Source: DASPXY01 sp038227745 (GTDB lineage: Bacteria; Planctomycetota; Planctomycetia; Gemmatales; Gemmataceae). From it: a stretch of DNA of 8,527 nt. The translations under genes and the position numbers were made by a program. The DNA lies in assembly GCA_038227745.1 (NCBI GenBank), contig JBBRPS010000454.1, positions 1-8,527 on the forward strand, given 5' to 3'. Under the pieces are notes generated by a model. It saw nothing but the letters and a program-made list of their open reading frames with translations, did not search any database and was not told where the DNA came from. This document shows, one piece after another, positions 5,878-8,527 of this stretch (its first letter is position 1; each line of letters opens with the position of its first letter).

Positions 5878-7074
5878 CTACCGATCCACCTCGCCCATGA
5901 CGATGTCGATGCTGCCGACGATGGCCGGCACGTCGGCGATCAGACAGCCGGCGCAGATGGCGTTCGTCACGCTCAGGTTGGAGAAGCTCGACGACCGCGC
6001 CCGCACGCGCAGCAGCACCGGGTCCTTGGTGTTGCGGCCGATCACGTAGAAGCCCATCTGGCCGCGCGGGCACTCCGTCTCGACGTACGCCTCGCCGGCC
6101 GGCAGGTGCCGCGGCGGCTCGATGCGGTGCGACCCCTGCGCCTGCGGGTACTTCTTCAGCGCCTCCCTCACGATCTTGATACTCTCGACCAGTTCGAGCA
6201 TGCGGACGTAGAAGCGGTGCCAGCAGTCGCCGAGCACCGCCTCGGGCGGCGCCTCGGGGAACGGCGGGATGATCGCCTTGAAGTTGTACTGCTCGTAGCC
6301 GCAGTACGGCTCGGTCTTGCGCAGGTCCCACGCCGGGTCCCCCGCGGCGGCATTGAGCGAGCCGCGCAGCATCGGCCCGCTGCAGCCGTGGCTCAGCGCC
6401 AGCTCCTTGCTCATGATGCCGATGCCGGCCGTCCGCTGCACGAAGATGGCGTTGCGCGTCAGCAGGGTGTGGTACTCCTCGACGCGCGGCTCGAGGTAGT
6501 CGAGGAACTGCTGGCAGCGGCCGACCCAGCCCTCGGGCAGGTCGTCGTGGACGCCGCCGATGGTCACGTAGCTGTAGGTCAACCGGGCGCCGCACACCTC
6601 CTCGAACAGGTCGAGGATCATCTCGCGCTCGCGGAAGGCGTACAGAAACGGGCTGAACGTGCCGAGGTCCAGGCCGTAGGCGCCCATGCCGACGAGGTGG
6701 CTGGCGATGCGGTTCATCTCGACGATGAGGACGCGGATGACCTGGGCCTTCTCGGGGATCTTCATGCCGCACAGCTTCTCGACGGCCATCGAGTAGCCGA
6801 GGTTCATGTTCATGCCGGCGAGGTAGTCCATGCGGTCGGTGTACGGGATGAACTGGATCGGCAGGACGTTCTCGCCGATCTTCTCGGCGCAGCGGTGGAG
6901 GTAGCCCAGGTGGGGCGTGACCTCGGAGACGACCTCGCCGTCGGTGCGCAGCACGAGGCGCAGCACGCCGTGCGTGCTGGGGTGCTGCGGCCCCATATTG
7001 ACCAACATCTCGTCCGTGCGCACATCAAACTCAATAACCGTCTGGTCGTTGCGCTGTAGGTCTGCGGTCGCCAT
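5878..7074 (-). CDS. nuoD: NADH-quinone oxidoreductase subunit D (complex I 49-kDa subunit)
   Basis: NuoD forms, with NuoB, the quinone-reduction site of respiratory complex I on the cytoplasmic side of the membrane. The 398-residue product matches the family over its whole length. It has MGPQHPSTHGVLRL (27-40), PHLGYLHRCAEKIGE (54-68), PYTDRMDYL (77-85), GSHRIEPP and the C-terminal ending SIDIVMGEVDR. H35 and Y84 are 49 residues apart, the same spacing as the quinone-contacting His38 and Tyr87 of Thermus Nqo4. The start at 7072-7074 is preferred because GAGGA (7081-7085) lies 6 nt upstream; an ATG at 7078-7080 directly abuts that site and would add only two residues. It is the last nuo gene here: nuoE is not downstream, and a palindromic repeat and a ThuA gene follow. 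Another repeat fills the spacer to nuoC. Confidence 0.96.
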   Translation of the reverse strand: MATADLQRNDQTVIEFDVRTDEMLVNMGPQHPSTHGVLRLVLRTDGEVVSEVTPHLGYLHRCAEKIGENVLPIQFIPYTDRMDYLAGMNMNLGYSMAVEKLCGMKIPEKAQVIRVLIVEMNRIASHLVGMGAYGLDLGTFSPFLYAFREREMILDLFEEVCGARLTYSYVTIGGVHDDLPEGWVGRCQQFLDYLEPRVEEYHTLLTRNAIFVQRTAGIGIMSKELALSHGCSGPMLRGSLNAAAGDPAWDLRKTEPYCGYEQYNFKAIIPPFPEAPPEAVLGDCWHRFYVRMLELVESIKIVREALKKYPQAQGSHRIEPPRHLPAGEAYVETECPRGQMGFYVIGRNTKDPVLLRVRARSSSFSNLSVTNAICAGCLIADVPAIVGSIDIVMGEVDR

Positions 7075-7080
7075 GAACAT

Positions 7081-7085
7081 TCCTC
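7081..7085 (-). promoter_or_regulatory. nuoD ribosome binding site abutting a hairpin
   Basis: GAGGA on the minus strand lies 6 nt before the ATG at 7074 and 0 nt before the ATG at 7080, so it supports the inner start. It is one base away from the base of the 21-bp hairpin at 7087-7141. Confidence 0.6.
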
Positions 7086-7086
7086 A

Positions 7087-7141
7087 GTAGGGTGGGCACC
7101 GCCCACCATGCCGCCCGAGCGGTGGGCGGTGCCCACCCTAC
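7087..7141. repeat. Perfect 21-bp inverted repeat filling the nuoC-nuoD spacer
   Basis: Bases 7087-7107 are the exact reverse complement of 7121-7141, around a 13-nt loop. The stem consists of GTAGGGTGGGC plus a complementary run. It occupies almost the whole spacer between the nuoC stop (7145) and the nuoD ribosome site (7081-7085). Its shadow reading (VGGAHPT) is one I associate with dispersed intergenic repeats of planctomycetes and other bacteria (from memory). There is no T-run, so read-through into nuoD is plausible; it may serve to stabilise mRNA or attenuate translation. Confidence 0.85.
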
Positions 7142-7144
7142 GGC

Positions 7145-7675
7145 CTACCTGCCCCTCATTCCGTGGTATTCCAGAGGGAATTCGTAGTCTTTTCGGAGCG
7201 GGTGCCCCTCCCAGTCCTCGGCGAGCAACATGCGGCGCGGGTCGGGGTGGCCGGTGAACCAGACGCCGCTCAGGTCGTACACCTCGCGCTCGTGCCAGTC
7301 GGCGGCCAGCCAGACGCCGGTCACGCTCGGCACCTCGGGCAGGTCGCCGGGCTTGTCGCCCTTCCAGCGCGGCAGCGACACCTTGACCACGAAGCGGTGG
7401 CGGTGGGTGAAGCTTTGCAGGTGATAGACGACCTCGACGTGCGGCTCGAAGCCGGCCTTGAGCGCCTTCTTCGGGTCCGGCTCGAAGTAATCGACGCCGC
7501 TGACGCAGCTGAGGATCTCGAAGCGCAGGGCCGGGTCGTCGCGCAGGAAACGGCAGACCTCGACGAGGTCGGCGGCGTCCACGACGACGAACGGGTCGAT
7601 GGCGTCGAGTTTCTTCGCCTTGATGCGGTCGCCGAATTTCGCTTCGAGGGCGGCGGTGATGTCTGCGGGGGTCAT
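7145..7675 (-). CDS. nuoC: NADH-quinone oxidoreductase subunit C (complex I 30-kDa subunit)
   Basis: NuoC is a peripheral-arm subunit of complex I that packs against NuoD and helps hold the connecting module together; it carries no cofactor. The 176-residue product shows the family signature at its C-terminus: HEREVYDLSGVWFTGHPDPR (128-147), then LLAEDWEGHPLRKDY (150-164). The N-terminal alpha/beta part includes RFEILSCVSGVDYF (51-64). The length is normal, and NuoC and NuoD are separate rather than fused as in E. coli. The ATG at 7673-7675 has no recognisable Shine-Dalgarno upstream: the preceding 22 nt are C-rich and follow a small palindrome. It lies 48 nt after nuoB and 64-70 nt before nuoD, with a palindrome in each spacer. 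Confidence 0.95.
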   Translation of the reverse strand: MTPADITAALEAKFGDRIKAKKLDAIDPFVVVDAADLVEVCRFLRDDPALRFEILSCVSGVDYFEPDPKKALKAGFEPHVEVVYHLQSFTHRHRFVVKVSLPRWKGDKPGDLPEVPSVTGVWLAADWHEREVYDLSGVWFTGHPDPRRMLLAEDWEGHPLRKDYEFPLEYHGMRGR

Positions 7676-7697
7676 GGGGGTTCGGTAGGGGATGGAT

Positions 7698-7719
7698 GTT
7701 TAGCCGCTCGCGGCTAAAC
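7698..7719. repeat. Small perfect palindrome in the nuoB-nuoC spacer
   Basis: GTTTAGCCGC and GCGGCTAAAC form a 10-bp perfect inverted repeat with a 2-base centre. It begins 4 nt after the nuoB stop and ends 22 nt before the nuoC ATG. It is AT-rich at its ends, unlike the surrounding DNA, and looks like a short member of a dispersed palindrome family. Confidence 0.7.
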
Positions 7720-7723
7720 GGGG

Positions 7724-8356
7724 TCACGCCTTGGAGGGGGCCGCCTGTTCCTTGGTGCGCTTGGCGAAGGCGTTCTGCTTCTCCGCCTCCTTCAGCGGGT
7801 CGGGGTCGCTCAGCTCGGGCGGCAGCAGCACGTAGCCCGTCCGCGACGGGATCGGCACCTCGACCGGCTGGTTCTTCGTCAGGTCCTTCATGCCGCGCAC
7901 CTTGTCCTGGATGCGCATCAGGCCTTCCAGCAGCGCCTCCGGCCGCGGCGGGCAGCCCGGCACGTACACGTCCACCGGCACCACCAGGTCCACGCCCTTG
8001 ACCACGTTGTAGCCGTACTTGTAGTACGGCCCGCCGCCGCACGTGCAGGCGCCCATCGCGATCACGAACTTCGGATCGGGCATCTGGTTGTACAGCCGCC
8101 GCACCCGGCTCGCCATCTTGTAATTGACCGTGCCGGCCACGATCATCAGGTCCGCCTGCCGCGGTGTCGCCCGGAAGGCGCCGGCGCCGAAGCGGTCCAT
8201 GTCGTAGCGCGACGCGCCGCTGGCCATCATCTCGATGGCGCAGCACGCCAGGCCGAACGTCATCGGCCACATGCTCGACTCGCGCGCCCAGTTGATCACC
8301 TGCTCCAGCGTCGAGGTGATGACGCTCTCCTCGAACCGACCTTCCAGCCAACCCAT
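7724..8356 (-). CDS. nuoB: NADH-quinone oxidoreductase subunit B (complex I PSST/N2 cluster subunit)
   Basis: NuoB carries the terminal 4Fe-4S cluster N2, which passes electrons to quinone in complex I. The 210-residue product shows all the cluster motifs: GLACCAIEMM (35-44) with C38 and C39, GACTCGGGPYY (102-112) with C104, and VPGCPPRPEALLEG (132-145) with C135. The spacing from C39 to C104 (65) matches Thermus and E. coli. From C104 to C135 it is 31, against 29-30 in E. coli and mitochondria. An extra cysteine at 106 sits two residues after C104. The C-terminus, after about residue 165, is a charged extension (KEAEKQNAFAKRTKEQ) beyond the conserved core. GAGGAGA at 8364-8370 lies 7 nt before the ATG. 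The gene is 15 nt downstream of nuoA, consistent with one operon. Confidence 0.97.
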   Translation of the reverse strand: MGWLEGRFEESVITSTLEQVINWARESSMWPMTFGLACCAIEMMASGASRYDMDRFGAGAFRATPRQADLMIVAGTVNYKMASRVRRLYNQMPDPKFVIAMGACTCGGGPYYKYGYNVVKGVDLVVPVDVYVPGCPPRPEALLEGLMRIQDKVRGMKDLTKNQPVEVPIPSRTGYVLLPPELSDPDPLKEAEKQNAFAKRTKEQAAPSKA

Positions 8357-8371
8357 TTATTGCTCTCCTCG

Positions 8372-8527
8372 TTAATGCCCCGCCGCGACGGGGCGTGAGG
8401 TCTGCGGACCGCTCGCGTGCTCGATCAGCGCTTCGTCCTCGGGGCGCAGCGCCGCTGCCTCGGTGTGCGCGTCCGCCACCCGCTCCGCCGCCGTGCTGCG
8501 CACCCAGTCGATGTCGCCGCGCCGCCA
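8372..8527 (-). CDS. nuoA: NADH-quinone oxidoreductase subunit A, C-terminal part only
   Basis: The minus strand entering from the right edge is open for 51 codons to a TAA at 8372-8374. It begins WRRGDIDWV, which matches the conserved end of NuoA, a small membrane subunit of complex I, after its last transmembrane helix. The call is supported by its place 15 nt upstream of nuoB, the usual A-B order. After the conserved DWV the protein continues about 42 residues with an Ala/Glu/Pro-rich, hydrophilic tail ending RPVAAGH, longer than in well-known NuoA proteins, which end close to this motif. The start and all membrane helices lie outside the window. Confidence 0.82.
   Translation of the reverse strand, partial: WRRGDIDWVRSTAAERVADAHTEAAALRPEDEALIEHASGPQTSRPVAAGH

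Noticed and set aside
6810..8351. 513-codon minus-strand frame spanning nuoB-nuoD in another phase
   Set aside because: It overlaps three recognised complex I genes out of phase and crosses two palindromes; it is a GC-driven shadow.

Overview
The window looks like a piece of a planctomycete chromosome, most likely from the Gemmata group (inference). The base composition is very GC-rich. There is a secreted ThuA-domain protein, a secreted serine protease with a duplicated C-terminal domain, and a split nuo cluster. The spacers are filled with several unrelated palindromic repeats. No rRNA, tRNA, CRISPR array or transposase gene was seen.

Layout. Bases 1-800 (minus) hold most of an acyl-ACP desaturase that runs off the left edge. 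Bases 801-1316 are a divergent promoter region built around a composite inverted repeat. Bases 1317-2198 and 2238-3611 (plus) encode an isocitrate lyase/PEP mutase family enzyme and an exported trypsin-like protease, 39 nt apart and probably co-transcribed. Bases 3649-3683 form a strong hairpin between convergent genes. Bases 3690-4130 and 4127-4450 (minus) are a two-gene cassette with an ATGA overlap and its own promoter: a small protein of unknown family followed by a HEPN (UPF0332-like) protein. Bases 4537-5556 (minus) encode an exported ThuA-domain protein. Bases 5557-5877 hold a 192-nt nested inverted repeat. Bases 5878-8527 (minus) are nuoD, nuoC, nuoB and the 3' end of nuoA, transcribed in the order A-B-C-D.

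How the genes work together. NuoA-D form part of respiratory complex I: the membrane subunit A plus B, C and D of the connecting module, which carries cluster N2 and the quinone site. NuoE and later genes do not follow nuoD here; a ThuA gene does. The lyase and protease may share a transcript, but no common pathway is evident. The overlapping HEPN cassette resembles a toxin-antitoxin pair in architecture, yet its first gene has no recognisable nucleotidyltransferase motif. It is the best candidate in the window for an undescribed system.

The other striking feature is the intergenic DNA. Four distinct palindromic repeat types occupy the desaturase/lyase, nuoB/nuoC, nuoC/nuoD and nuoD/ThuA spacers. 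Two of them lie inside an essential-type operon, and one directly abuts a ribosome binding site.
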